A stretch of DNA of 64,000 nucleotides from Agapetus fuscipes (GCA_951799405.1 OX637336.1:19139479-19203478), one strand, 5' to 3'. Counted from the first letter of the stretch, positions 41,996-52,030 are shown. A program made the numbers and translations. Notes: generated by a model from the letters alone, not told the origin.

Positions 41996-42344
41996 TTTAT
42001 TATTTTTTTATCTTAATTATAAAGCTTGATTAAAGTATATAACTTAAGAATTGCCACCACAACAAAATATTTAAAAAAACGCGTTTTTTTACATTTTTAG
42101 CTTTTTTTTCGTGTGTGCTGTATTTTGGAATTTTGTTTTTGCTTTTTGATTACAGAACTATACAATGTTTGGGTTTCGTAGTTAACATTTTTTTATTTTG
42201 TCAATAGTTTTTGAGTAAATATGGAAAAACTGAAACTACTAAATGAATTAAATTTTAATTAAATCAAAGAACACAGTCCACTTCATCCATTCGAAGTCAT
42301 AAAAATCTTACCTTTGTCAGAACGTGTAATTTATCATGCACTTC
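41996..42344. other. Unassigned AT-rich stretch
   Basis: Nothing recognised. Confidence 0.35.
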
Positions 42345-42436
42345 CTATGTTTTCCAGGATCTGTTGCCGTGGTCTGTGGGAGCTCTACGACGGGCTTCTT
42401 CAGCGTGAAAGTGAAATGATCCTGATGAATCTGCGA
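42345..42436 (-). mobile_element. Arm fragment of the hammerhead-like retroposon
   Basis: TTTTCCAGGATCTGTTGCCG, GTGGTCTGTGGGAGCTC, CGGGCTTCTTCAGCG, AAGTGAAATGATCCTGATGA. The minus-strand motif begins CTGAAGAAGCCCG but the GGGCGAAAC side has been deleted. Confidence 0.7.
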
Positions 42437-42899
42437 TCTTGTATGTATCTACACACCAAAAACTTTTATATTTTGACCATTGGACTCAAAAGAAAAATAA
42501 TAAATAAGATCTCGAGGTTCGTTTTATCTTATTTTCTTTTTATATTATTATGATCATGAAGACGTATGTGTGGAAGTACAAATGTAATTCTTTGTAAGTC
42601 GTAGAAGCGGAATCGCTATTTTTATTCGTTTTATAGCAAAAGTTTGTGAGAAATACTCCAACAATCACTACAAAGGCAGAACTAAAAGAGAGGTATGGGA
42701 TACTTCTAACAACAGATAAAGCGAGCAAAATAGTCTGGTAACAAATAATAATTTATTAAAAAACTTGTTTTTTTTACCGTTTTTTTGTTTCGGTTAAAAT
42801 CTTTCACGCAGTTTTTTTAAATATATTTATGAAGAATAATCCAATTCACAAACCTATTTTTCCTGGCCAGAAGTAGGTATTATCATTATCAACTAATTA

Positions 42900-43010
42900 T
42901 TAAATAATAATAATAATAATATTCGGATGATTTATTTGGTGAGCGCTGTTTTTGTGTGTATCACACCTCAAGAGCCCTCTAAATTTCAAGAGCCTCTAAA
43001 TATTACAATA
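42900..43010 (-). repeat. SINE-T1, 3' end
   Basis: AATAATAATAATAATATTCG tail, GATTTATTTGGTGAGCGCTG, TGTGTGTATCACACCTCAAG. Confidence 0.75.
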
Positions 43011-43021
43011 TCAAATATTTT

Positions 43022-43268
43022 AATGACTTCTAAGTTGGTATGAGGCTTACCACCCATACTGTAAAAAATGGTTCGCATTGTCAATATCAGCCCTGTGTCA
43101 GGGAAGGTCGGCCAAAGTTGTAGGGGTTATGTTCATTTGAGGTTTGGATTTTATTTGTAGGTACACATTCAGCATTTGTAAGCGCGAACTACTCGTGTTT
43201 GTTTGTGAGCATGCATTTGATTTGAGCTTTAAATGTTAATATATCTTTGCAACTTAGATTATAGGTTA
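43022..43268 (+). repeat. RTE-tail repeat
   Basis: TGACTTCTAAGTTGGTATGA to TTGCAACTTAGATTATAGG. Confidence 0.85.
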
Positions 43269-43365
43269 GGTATAGGCTATTACCAAATGTCATCTATTGA
43301 ACCAAGGTTGAAGCTATTGTCGATAGGACACGGCGCAGGCGGGGTTCATACCGGTTCTAGTGTTC

Positions 43366-43606
43366 TATAATCTAAGTTGCAAAGATATATTACATTTAAG
43401 ATCCATTTTAAATGCATTCCAATAAGCAGACACGTAAAAGTTATTTCTTAAAAATGCTGCATGTGTACCTACTTACAATTCAAAAACCCAATCTCAAATG
43501 AACATAAGTCCTGTAACTCTTGTGGACCTTTCCCTGAAACAAGGGTGATATCGGCAAAGTGAACCATATCAACCTCACACTAACCTAGGTATTAGTCAAG
43601 GAACAT
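43366..43606 (-). repeat. RTE-tail repeat
   Basis: TATAATCTAAGTTGCAAAGA to TAGTCAAGGAACATAAT; shortened at GTGAACCATATCAACC. Confidence 0.8.
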
Positions 43607-43718
43607 AATTTTTGCAATTCTTGTAACTTCCCACTAACAAAAGAAGCCGCAAATGCGTTTAAAAGAGTCAGATTTTTTTGTGTGATTTTCCCCTGTGAGT
43701 TTTTTTTTTCTTTTCAGG

Positions 43719-43819
43719 TTCCACACCTTTGAAGGTCTCGCCATCATCATTAAGTTGGCTCTATCAGCTGCTCCAGGATCAGCGCTGAGAGACAGCAGTC
43801 TATGAGGGAAGGTTACAGG
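43719..43819 (+). other. Candidate exon with strong splice signals
   Basis: Preceded by a long pyrimidine tract (GTTTTTTTTTCTTTTCAG) and ended by TTACAG/GTAGGG. Two frames are open from the acceptor to a stop: one reads FHTFEGLAIIIKLALSAAPG and ends soon after, the other STPLKVSPSSLSWLYQLLQD and ends soon after. It could be a terminal coding exon or a non-coding exon; no family recognised. Confidence 0.25.
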
Positions 43820-44012
43820 TAGGGAACATGGAAGGGAAGGGAGAGGTGGAGAGTATCGACTACGTGTCGCCACTGTGCGACTCAAAAAAAACACACTTTC
43901 TTAAACTGTATTTTCCATTTTGTTTTTACGATTTTTACACAAAAAAAACAAGTTTTCTTTGTGTTATTCAACATATATTTTTTTAAAAACATTTCATTTT
44001 TATTAATGATGA

Positions 44013-44206
44013 TTTTCACCAATGTCACCCCTGTTTCAGGGAAGATCGGCAAGAGTTGCCGGACGTATGTTCATTTGAGATTGAGTTTTTATATTGGACG
44101 TCACATGCGGCATGTGTGAGCGCGAAATTATGCGTGTCTGCTTGTGGGAATGCATTTAATATGAACCTCAAATGATACATATCTTTGCAGCTTAGATTTA
44201 AATTAA
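44013..44206 (+). repeat. RTE-tail repeat, 5' truncated
   Basis: TTCACCAATGTCACCCCTGT to TTGCAGCTTAGATTTAAATT. Confidence 0.85.
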
Positions 44207-44271
44207 GACTAAGAATTATGAGTCTCAATATAATCAATTTGGTTTTTTGTTTTTTTTTTTTTTTTTTTTTG

Positions 44272-44425
44272 TTTTGAAAAAAGTGTTTGAAAATTATTTT
44301 ATAAAAATATATTTGTAACTATTCTGCTCCCGAAGATGCCTCATTAGGCGAAAATATTCGAGCAAAAAAGAAATAAATAAGTGAATTAAAACTTTGTTTC
44401 CATTTGAATTTTTTAAAATAATTAA
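44272..44425 (+). mobile_element. Foldback FB-1, right arm only
   Basis: TTTTGAAAAAAGTGTTTGAA, ATATATTTGTAACTATTCTG, CCCGAAGATGCC then AGGCGAAAATATTCG, AAGTGAATTAAAACTTTG. Preceded by a long T-run where the left arm is missing. Confidence 0.8.
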
Positions 44426-44632
44426 TCAATTTGCATTTATGTCTGGTATTTTTAATGTAAATATGGTACCTATATCGTAGAGTTAGTAATTAAATACATC
44501 TTATTATAATTTAAAGTTGAAAAAAATGTTAAAGTTTTCGTAAAAAATATATTTGAGAAGCAAGAAGACTTACAAAAACATCTTCTAGTTTATAGGGTTT
44601 ACAGAATTTACAAAATTTTAATATTATCTTAT
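44426..44632. other. Unassigned AT-rich stretch
   Basis: No feature recognised. Confidence 0.3.
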
Positions 44633-44730
44633 TAGCATTTGTAAGCGCGAACTACACGTGTTTGTTTGTGGGCATACATCTGAGAGTTTTGAATGAATAT
44701 ATCCTTGCAACTTAGATTATAGATTATTAT
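44633..44730 (+). repeat. RTE-tail repeat, 3' part
   Basis: AGCATTTGTAAGCGCGAACT to TTGCAACTTAGATTATAGAT. Confidence 0.85.
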
Positions 44731-45165
44731 AGATCTTTCACTAGACGTAGATTTGCGGAATTTAAAAATAGTTTTCAACGTTTTGGAAGTCCTTCATCTT
44801 GCCGCCCACAATCGCCCCAATTTCACCCGATTTCGCCCCCGTTCCACCCCTTTCCGCCCCCGTTTCACCCTCTTTCCGCCCGATTCCGCCCACGAGATAT
44901 CTAAGTTAATGCTACGTGCCGGATCCATGGCGGCGTTTGTAACAAACAACCATAAAAACTATGTAATGTTGGCAGTAATTCTCTGAACAATTTTACTTTC
45001 CGTGTAAAATAACTGCTTACTTTATTCTCGACTAAGAAAGGTCATTTGGCTCATAGATCATTCAGAAATAAAGTGTGAAAAAAAAAACAAGAATAAAAAC
45101 AACGTTCACTTATTTATGGTAGTTTTTTCAGATAGGGTTTTACGAGTACACAATCTAGTAGATAT
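44731..45165. other. Unassigned stretch with C-rich run
   Basis: 44800-44895 is a pyrimidine-rich run of imperfect CGCCCCCGTTCCACCCCTTT units (possible i-motif / G-quadruplex complement). An open frame of 77 codons overlaps it but is simple-sequence-like. Confidence 0.4.
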
Positions 45166-45421
45166 CTATAATCTATAATCTATAATCTAAGTTGCAAGGA
45201 TATATTCATTTAAAGCTCTCAGATGTATGCCCACAAACCAACAAGTGTAGTTCGCGCTTACAAATGCTGAATGTGTACTTACAAATAAAATCCAAACCTC
45301 AAATGAACATAAGCCCCACAACTTTTGCCGACCTTCCCTGAAACAGGGGTGACATTGGCAAAGTGAACCATTTTTTACAGTATGGGTGGTCAGCCTCATA
45401 CCAACCTATAAGTCAAGGAAT
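45166..45421 (-). repeat. RTE-tail repeat (3' end of LINE fragment)
   Basis: Near-identical inverted copy of 28705-28950, beginning with three TATAATC units and followed by the same spacer as 28592-28704. Confidence 0.9.
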
Positions 45422-45535
45422 ATGAATAATAAATTACATTTAAATATAAAAAAGAACAAAACCTTACAAAGAAATCTATACAAAAAAAGTCAAAAATTTC
45501 CTATGCAAAAAATGTAGCAAATGAATACACCAACA

Positions 45536-45673
45536 TTAGAAATCAACATTGCAGATTAGCCGCCACTTATTCCTGTCCTTGCATACTTCTTTCATTTCAT
45601 CCAGAGTCATAACCTTTTTCATACAAGTCCTCCTTTTATTATGACTCTGGATATCCCAGTCATTCGCTATTTC
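45536..45673 (-). pseudogene. RTE-like LINE, last 45 codons
   Basis: Minus-strand frame EIANDWDIQSHNKRRTCMKK then MTLDEMKEVCKDRNKWRLIC and a TAA stop (45536-45538). Colinear with 28256-28591 with only a few changes. 5'-truncated where the type C LTR begins. Confidence 0.8.
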
Positions 45674-46088
45674 TATATTTACTATATTGTTGTATATGTA
45701 TAATTTATATTTATATTTACTATATTGTTGTGAATTTTTAATTGTGTGTCTCTGTGAGTTGTGTTTGTGCCAGTATGTGTAGTTTCTACATGTAGTGTAT
45801 ATAATGTAATATAAATATTTGTATTTGTTCTATATGGTGTGACTGTTTACTCGAATAGTCTAGGAAGAATGTTCTGATGAAATCTCGCATTTGCCAGTTC
45901 TCAATGTTTCAAGAATTAACTTTATTCTCACCTATAAATATAGACCAAGATGCCCTGTAGCCAAACTAGTATCCAAGCCGTGGAGCTATGCAGTTCATAA
46001 GCTATGTGTACGAACCGTATCTTAAAATAAATTGTTCAAAATAAATAACGGCAATTTTTATTAAATTCAACCCGGTTAAATCATAACA
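45674..46088 (+). mobile_element. Solo LTR, type C
   Basis: TACTCGAATAGTCTAGGAAG, AAATCTCGCATTTGCCAG, TCTTAAAATAAATTG, end CAACCCGGTTAAATCATAACA. The start is blurred by a duplicated TATATTTACTATATTGTTG (45679 and 45714). Confidence 0.65.
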
Positions 46089-46104
46089 ACATATATTTTG
46101 TTGA

Positions 46105-46188
46105 ATAATAAAAGGATGATTTATTTGGTGACTGTTGTTTTTCTGTGAGTTAAAAACCAAGAGCCTATTGCAAGCTTGTTGATCGCCA
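46105..46188 (-). repeat. SINE-T1, 3' end
   Basis: AATAATAAAAGGATGATTTA, TTTGGTGACTGTTGTTTTTC, CAAGAGCCTATTGCAAGC. Confidence 0.6.
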
Positions 46189-46312
46189 AAGAAAACGGGA
46201 GTTTTAAACAAAATCTTGTTGCTGTTAAACAGGATAAATCGTTAACTGATATTTGGTAAAAACAGAGCATTTATTTACCTATTGTCTTGTCTTGTATCCT
46301 GCCGCCATTCCT

Positions 46313-46530
46313 CTAAGGGTAGCCGGTACCTCCACACAAGTGCCTCCCCTTGACTCTGTCTTTACATACTTTTTTCATCTCATCTAATTTCATCACTCTT
46401 TTCATGCATGCTCTTCTCTTGTTTCCCCTCTGCAAATTCCATTCATTCACAATCTCACAATCTCACTTATCTGATCAATCCATTCTTTCCTAGGTCTTCC
46501 CCTTCCACGCTTACGTATTACATTCCCTTT
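46313..46530 (-). pseudogene. RTE-like LINE C-terminus with an 8 bp duplication frameshift
   Basis: Minus strand: KRGRGRPRKEWIDQISEIV, then a tandem duplication of AGATTGTG shifts the frame. NEWNLQRGNKRRACMKRVMK, LDEMKKVCKDRVKGRHLC and GGTGYP-stop (46313-46315) follow. Same C-terminal design as 63828-63998, which also ends GGTGHP, so these two form a subfamily distinct from the CNVDF-ending copies. Confidence 0.75.
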
Positions 46531-46902
46531 ATAAAAAAAATTGAGAAGTAAATTTGAACAAAAAATATCAGTTTGAGTGTTGTGTATTAACATTTTGAAA
46601 TTTCATTTTAAATAAATAATGCAAAATAAAAACAAAGTTTTTCTTGACAAGTTGTTGAATTGGTAATTAAAAATAAACCCTTTCATATTTTTAACTGAGC
46701 TTGAATATACATTTTCCTTAGCTTGTGTTCATAAAGGCTATTATGATGATTTTACTGGATAAGTGTTTTTTCTGGCATTTTTAAATTACTTAACATGAAA
46801 TAATACATTAATTTCTTCAAGAAAGCGTAGGAGTACCTACGGATCTCTGAACGCTTTTAATGAATATGAATACTTTATGTTATTTTATCATACAGTACGC
46901 TT
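46531..46902. other. Unassigned AT-rich stretch
   Basis: No feature recognised. Confidence 0.35.
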
Positions 46903-46905
46903 AAT

Positions 46906-47135
46906 ACGAGTTGCAAAACTTGAGAAAAGTAAAGTTTACAGAAAATATTAAAGCGTGATTTCTCCCAAAATCTGCCGTTTTTGTTTCTTACACTTTGTGG
47001 TCTTAGCAAAAGAGTTACAGTGATGAAGAAAATCAAGTTCAAACAAACAAAAACGGCAGATTTTGGGGGAAATCACTCTTTAATAATTGCCGTAAACTTT
47101 ACATTACTCAAGTTTTGCAACTCGTACTAAGGGTA
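46906..47135. mobile_element. Hairpin MITE with 3 bp TSD (CAG), copy 2
   Basis: Starts TACGCTTAATACGAGTTGC, ends GCAACTCGTACTAAGGGTA, flanked by CAG on both sides (46903-46905, 47136-47138). Colinear with 16700-16939 over its length; the halves are near-complementary, including AAATCTGCCGTTTTTGTTTC / AAACAAAAACGGCAGATTTT. Confidence 0.9.
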
Positions 47136-47138
47136 CAG

Positions 47139-48305
47139 ATACAAACTTCCCACATACAGTTCTAGCTCTCGTGTGGGTGGGTTTTTTAAAACTGTATCAA
47201 ATTAACAAAATAAGTAGGTAGTATACTTGCGTTGATTTCAATCAAAAAACAAATTAACTTGAAGAAGGTGTACTTCAAGAAAATGTAAAAAAAAATGTCA
47301 AAATATTCTAAATTTAATTTATATTTCAACATAAAAATATTATGTATGAATATGTCACTGGAATCTTTTTTTTTACGTGACATATCATACTACCATGGAT
47401 ATATAGAACTGGATAGGCTCAGAAATCAATCCTTTGAGAATTAGCAATGCGCTACCCCACTCATCATACAAAAATCCAAATTCATTCTATCGGTAACCTT
47501 CCAACTGTGAACAGATGTGCTACCTAATTGGAAAAAAAATACATATAAATGCCAAACTGGGTATTTTCTAATCGTGCCAACAAATGAGAGTAAATGTGTT
47601 ATAGAACGTGGAATAATATTTCACTTTAATCACTATTCTAGATGATTACGTTGATAAAATTTATTTTTTGTTTGTCAAAATATTTTGTTCGCGAAAGTGA
47701 CAGCCATTTCTAGAACTAGTGATGTTCAAATATATAGGTACTTGCTTCTTCAAGTATGTAACTTCCAAGCTCGAGGTAATAGATACTTGTGGAAATCATC
47801 CCGTACACAATGAGGTGGGAACATTTTTGAATTCGGAATTTATCAGATATCTTCATACTTGCAACAACAGTACTAACAAATCCGTTACCATAGTGATTTC
47901 ATGTGTTTCCTTGGTGATTTGTAAATAGATTGAAGTCGGAGTAGAGACAAGTTGCTTACATAGAAAATTAGAAAAGCATTTCATATGTCGTGAGCGAGAC
48001 AGCATTATAAACAGTGTATAGTGTCAAAGACGGTGAATCATGTTGATTGGTACTAAATCACATGTACGACCCCTCCATTTAATACTTCCTCCATGCATAC
48101 TACTCCATATGGTAGACAAGTTAAGTAAACAACTAAGAAATCGAAATTAAAATCAAACCAAAAATTAAATGCCCTAGCCGCTGATGATGACGCCTAAAAA
48201 ATAAAACATGTTTTAATAGTGGATTTCTTGAATAGTTAAAAACTAGAAAACTTTAAGGCATATGTCAAAAAAATATATATATAACTTGGTATTAAAAACA
48301 ACTTT
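47139..48305. other. Longest stretch without recognised features
   Basis: About 1.17 kb, AT-rich, with no copy of the window's repeat families and no coding frame I can support. It may be unique host intergenic or intronic DNA. Confidence 0.45.
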
Positions 48306-48402
48306 TTTTTTTTTTTTAAGAAATCCTGTGCGGGAGACTCCCTAGATTCTAAAGACTCTAGGGGTCTATGACACTTGTTATAGTGCCGCAGAGGTGTACG
48401 AG
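48306..48402 (-). repeat. LINE-derived 3' tail (as in the chimeric SINE)
   Basis: Poly(T), AAGAAATCCTGTGCGGGAGA, CTAGGGGTCTATGACACTTG, GTGCCGCAGAGGTGTACGAG: complement of 22871-22966 with very few differences. It stops where the T1 part would begin. Confidence 0.85.
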
Positions 48403-48905
48403 TCAAGATGGCTGGATGGAGTGGTGGCGGATTGCCGTGCAGTGGGAATGTGGGACTGGAGGAGGAAGACGTTGGATAGACAGCGCTGGCAGCTGTTGTT
48501 GAGGGAGGCCAAGACCCACCCCGGGTTGTCGTGCCAATGATGATGATGGTGAGACACCATTATAGTACCCATAGAAGAGACTGCAAGATATGTATCATCA
48601 CATTGTTGCAATTTGAAAAATGCATTTGAATAATTCCCGTGGTCTGCAGAGGAATCGTACGTAGGTGCAGATATTTAAATTCCATTTATCCGGTTGTGGG
48701 GGGGAGGATGTTGGAGGTTTGGGGGTGAGGCTAGGACGAGTTGCTGGGGGGAGGGGAGGGGCGGGGTCAGCCACACCATCAGCCAGGGAAGGTCAACTTC
48801 AGAGACAGGTGATGACAAAAAAAAATAGCTCTGATCTATCCTGCTTAAAGGCTAAACAACAATGGAGTATCGGTTAGGACGTGTGAATTTGTTTAATGAC
48901 TTTGA
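48403..48905. other. Unassigned stretch with G-quadruplex-type run
   Basis: 48403-48540 is GC-richer. 48700-48766 is very G-rich and ends in four G-runs (48746-48766). A short open frame through it is low-complexity and not called. Confidence 0.45.
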
Positions 48906-49163
48906 CCTTGACTTATAGATTAGTATGAGGTTGACCACACATACTGTACTAAATGATTCACTTTGCCAATGTAGCCCCTGTTTCAGGAAAGGTCGGCTAG
49001 AGTTACAGGGGCTTATGTTCATATGAGGCTAGGATTTTAATTTGCGAGTACACATACATCATTTTTAAGCGCAAACTTACACGTGTGTGTTTGTGGGCTT
49101 GCATTTAATATGAATCTCAAATGATATAAATCGTTGCAACTTAGATTTAGATTAAGATTTAGA
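48906..49163 (+). repeat. RTE-tail repeat
   Basis: CCTTGACTTATAGATTAGTATGAG to GTTGCAACTTAGATTTAG, full length. Confidence 0.85.
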
Positions 49164-49216
49164 AGACCTGTAAATCTAAAATGGTTGCAAGTGCACAGTT
49201 GATTAGTCTTCATACA

Positions 49217-49474
49217 ATCTAATCTAATCTAATCTAAGCTGCAAAGATATATATCATTTAAGATTTATATTAAAAGCATTCCCACAAGCAGATATGTATA
49301 ATTTCGCGCTAACACATGCCGCATGTGGACCTACAATATAAAAACCCAATCTCAAATGAACATAAGCCTTGCAACTCTTGCCGTCCTTCCCTGAAACAGG
49401 GGTGACATTGGCAAAGTGAACCAATTTTTTACAGTATGGGTGGTCAGCCGCATAACAACCTATAAGTCAAGGAA
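49217..49474 (-). repeat. RTE-tail repeat
   Basis: Four TCTAA units, then the body, to CAACCTATAAGTCAAGGAA. Close relative of 11566-11812. Confidence 0.9.
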
Positions 49475-49569
49475 CCAAACAAACAACACAAAATACAATA
49501 CAAATAAAATACAAACAATACAAAATTTACCGATATTCAGTAGCTTAGAATTACCGTGGTGATGAGACT

Positions 49570-49945
49570 TCCAGCCTAGTTGTCTTCACGCGAAAGCAGA
49601 AGCTTGAGTGCATGCAATGGCATCTGTTTAACCAGGGTCAAAGTTACTGTCAAATGGGCCAGAAGTGATTCGAACCAACGTTATTCTATAAGAGTTTTAG
49701 GCTTACATGGCCGGCTGATGATGCTGGAGTGATGCTGCTCACAGCTCTCATCAAGATCATCATCATCATACTTCACGCTGAAAAACCCCATCGTAGAAAT
49801 GGGCGAAACGTCCGGAAGCTCCAGCTCCCACAGACCACGGCAACAGATCCCGGAAAGCATCACTCCAGCATCAACGTTATTCTGTTCGAAATACGCTTGT
49901 GACTAGTGGAACATGCACCTTGAGTCCCTTGGCCATAACACCGAC
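49570..49945 (-). repeat. SINE-T3 interrupted by a retroposon
   Basis: T3 pieces 49570-49687 (GCGAAAGCAGAAGCTTGAG, GTGATTCGAACCAACG) and 49872-49945 (AAATACGCTTGTGACTAG, GGCCATAACACCGAC) rejoin cleanly once the 184 bp insert and one copy of the 12 bp duplication are removed. Confidence 0.8.
49688..49871 (+). mobile_element. Retroposon insertion (hammerhead-like family) with 12 bp TSD
   Basis: Flanked by CAACGTTATTCT at 49676-49687 and 49872-49883. The insert carries ATGATGCTGGAGTGATGC near its left end and the complement at its right end. A CTGAAAA..CCCAT..ATGGG..CGAAACGTC hairpin lies at 49778-49812, followed by GGAAGCTCCAGCTCCCAC. A 12 bp duplication of variable length is typical of retroposition, not of cut-and-paste transposons. 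Confidence 0.8.
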
Positions 49946-49965
49946 TAAAAACATTTTTTTTTATA

Positions 49966-50225
49966 GATATTCTCATGATTTACGGGTCCAATTTTATAAA
50001 ACCCAATTTATTTTAGATACGGTTGACATTTGGTTCGTTCGAAGAGTTGCTTTTGAACTGTATACCTCTACGGCTAGGATACTAGTCTGATGCTACATAC
50101 AGCTTTGGTCCTTCGAATTGTTTTCGAATCATTGAGAACTTGCACACGCGAGACTTTACTAGAATACTTGAGCAAACTTAACCATTACAAAGACTTATAT
50201 TATAAATAATTATTAACACACATAT
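49966..50225 (-). mobile_element. LTR, type C (reverse, decayed)
   Basis: Starts ATGATTTACGGGTCCAAT (complement of the type C end), then TTATTTTAGATACGG, TTCGAATCATTGAGAACTTG, CGCGAGACTTTACTAGAATA. Confidence 0.6.
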
Positions 50226-50549
50226 TCACATACGGAGACTTTTTGTTTTTTATTGTAAACAAGAATACAATAGCAAAATTTTGTTATTTTTTACATAGAT
50301 AAGTTGGTTATAAACAATTCATTGTGCCAATAAAAGTATTCTACAATTTTTAAGGATTTCACATACACACACATAATTACGCGTTTCCAACAATATGCTT
50401 AAATAATCTTCATGTAATTATATTAAAAACAAACACAACATGGTTAGAAGCGTGTAAAATTTTGCACCTGAAAATTTTATTCAAAGCCTTCCCGCAGCGC
50501 ACCTGCCTTATATTTTTTAATAATTCTCCCAAGTCCCTAAAATAAGTTT
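50226..50549. other. Unassigned AT-rich stretch
   Basis: CACACATACACAC-type repeats; otherwise nothing recognised. Confidence 0.35.
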
Positions 50550-51002
50550 AAGACGCCTTCATAAATTCGTCCTGAAGGCGAGCGCTTTCCCCGAGCACCG
50601 CTCCCACGCCAACGCTCGGACAAAACGCTCGCGATGGGGTTAAAACCCATACAAGCCTCAGTTTGCTGCGAGCGTCCGTAGAGAGAGGACGCGCACGTCC
50701 GCGAAGCTTAACCGTCGTAGATATATTTATAGCGAAAGTGCGAAAGAGATAGAATAGAGTGCGACTAGTACAGCCAACAAGTGGAAACGCAAAAAGACGG
50801 AGTGTTTTTTTTAAATTTATTTTAAGGCACACTTAGTGTCCGACCCGAGTGATATGTCTAAAAATATACCGAATAATGTGATTCACTTGTTTTAGATTTT
50901 GATAATTTAGTGGTGTGAAGTGAATTAGAGTTTTTACTGAGCGAGGAGATTTCATTTGGAGGATACCTGGGAAATTTTCTCGTTTTTTTTTTTCGTGAAA
51001 AA
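50550..51002 (+). promoter_or_regulatory. CpG-rich patch, candidate host promoter and first (non-coding) exon
   Basis: 50550-50750 holds about 25 CpG dinucleotides against a CpG-poor background and is not part of any repeat seen here. It is followed by a TATA-like AGATATATTTATAGC (50720-50734) and GCGAAAGAGATAGAATAGAG. There are about 250 bp without long frames, and then a splice-donor-like GAAAAA/GTGAGTGC at 51002/51003. This is the arrangement of a promoter plus 5' UTR exon reading to the right. No coding exon lies within the window that I can link to it. The strand rests on the TATA and donor only. Confidence 0.4.
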
Positions 51003-51760
51003 GTGAGTGCTCTTTTTTATCTTATTAATCCTTGTTTTCAGGATATTAAAATATCACTTTTTTTTGCTGTAATTATTTAATGTACAACATAATATATATT
51101 TGTCATCATTAGGCTTTTTTGCTGTGTATATTTACTCTATTATTGAATGTTAAATTGTTAATTTATTTCGTTTTGTTAGTTTTTCAGGCTAAACAATTTC
51201 ACGCTGGTAGGTTTTAAAATGCGTGGGTTTATTTTTATTGATGCTACATAAATCTCTTTTGGGTTTAACGATCTACCAATTAAACTATTAAAAAAACCCA
51301 TATTTCACCTTGCTTTATGTTTATCCTATATATTTAATCAACTTACAATGTATAAATCAAATAAAATATTATAGAAAGATAGATTAAACAAGATTTTTCA
51401 TCAATAAAATATACACTTGCATTTAAAGTGATCTTTATTTTCATATGAAAATGATCTTTCTCAATTTTTTTTTCATCTTTTACTTATCAAGACTAAAGTT
51501 AAAGATTTTTCTTTTAAAAAAACATAATATTTAAGACTTAAAGATTTCCTTTGCTTATTCTTTTTTGTGTCTTTTATTACATTTGTACTAAGCATATTAT
51601 TTCAAGACATCTTTAAATAAAATGTCTAAAAGTGCTTGGGTGAAAATCCGACAATTTTTTTTTAATTATGAATGAATTAAGACAGATTAAAGATTGCAAA
51701 AAGTCGTAAGATCAAAGGTTCAAATGAATTTGTTGGGATTATTCATGTCTTTAATCAAGA
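51003..51760. other. AT-rich stretch, possible first intron
   Basis: No repeat or coding signal. If the donor at 51003 is real, this is intron. Confidence 0.4.
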
Positions 51761-52010
51761 ATAATGTAAGTTGCAAAGATATATTACAAATTAAAATTCA
51801 TATTAAATGCATACCCACAAACAGACACACGTAAGTTCACGCTTACAAACTCTGCATGTGTTATTAGAATTAGAATTTAACAACTAAACCTCAAATGAAC
51901 ATAACTGCAACTTTTGCCGACCATCCTATAAACAGGGGTGATATTGGCAAAGTGAATCATTTTGTACACTATGGGTGGTCAGCCTCATACCAACTTATAA
52001 GTCAAGGATT
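51761..52010 (-). repeat. RTE-tail repeat
   Basis: ATAATGTAAGTTGCAAAGAT to ACCAACTTATAAGTCAAGGA. Confidence 0.85.
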
Positions 52011-52030
52011 TTTCTTGTATCATTGTACAA

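Larger units (their letters stand above)
42846..43362 (-). repeat. SINE-T3 split by other repeats
   Basis: Outer pieces of T3 at 42846-42880 (ACAAACCTATTTTTCCTGGCC) and 43286-43362 (CATCTATTGAACCAAGG, GGCGGGGTTCATACCGG) enclose a T1 fragment and an RTE-tail copy. The split interpretation is inferred from order and orientation. Confidence 0.5.

Noticed and set aside
49217..49242. Telomere-like TCTAA/TTAGA runs (also 4395, 11566)
   Set aside because: They are the 3' ends of RTE-tail repeats and the unit is TTAGA, not the insect telomeric TTAGG.
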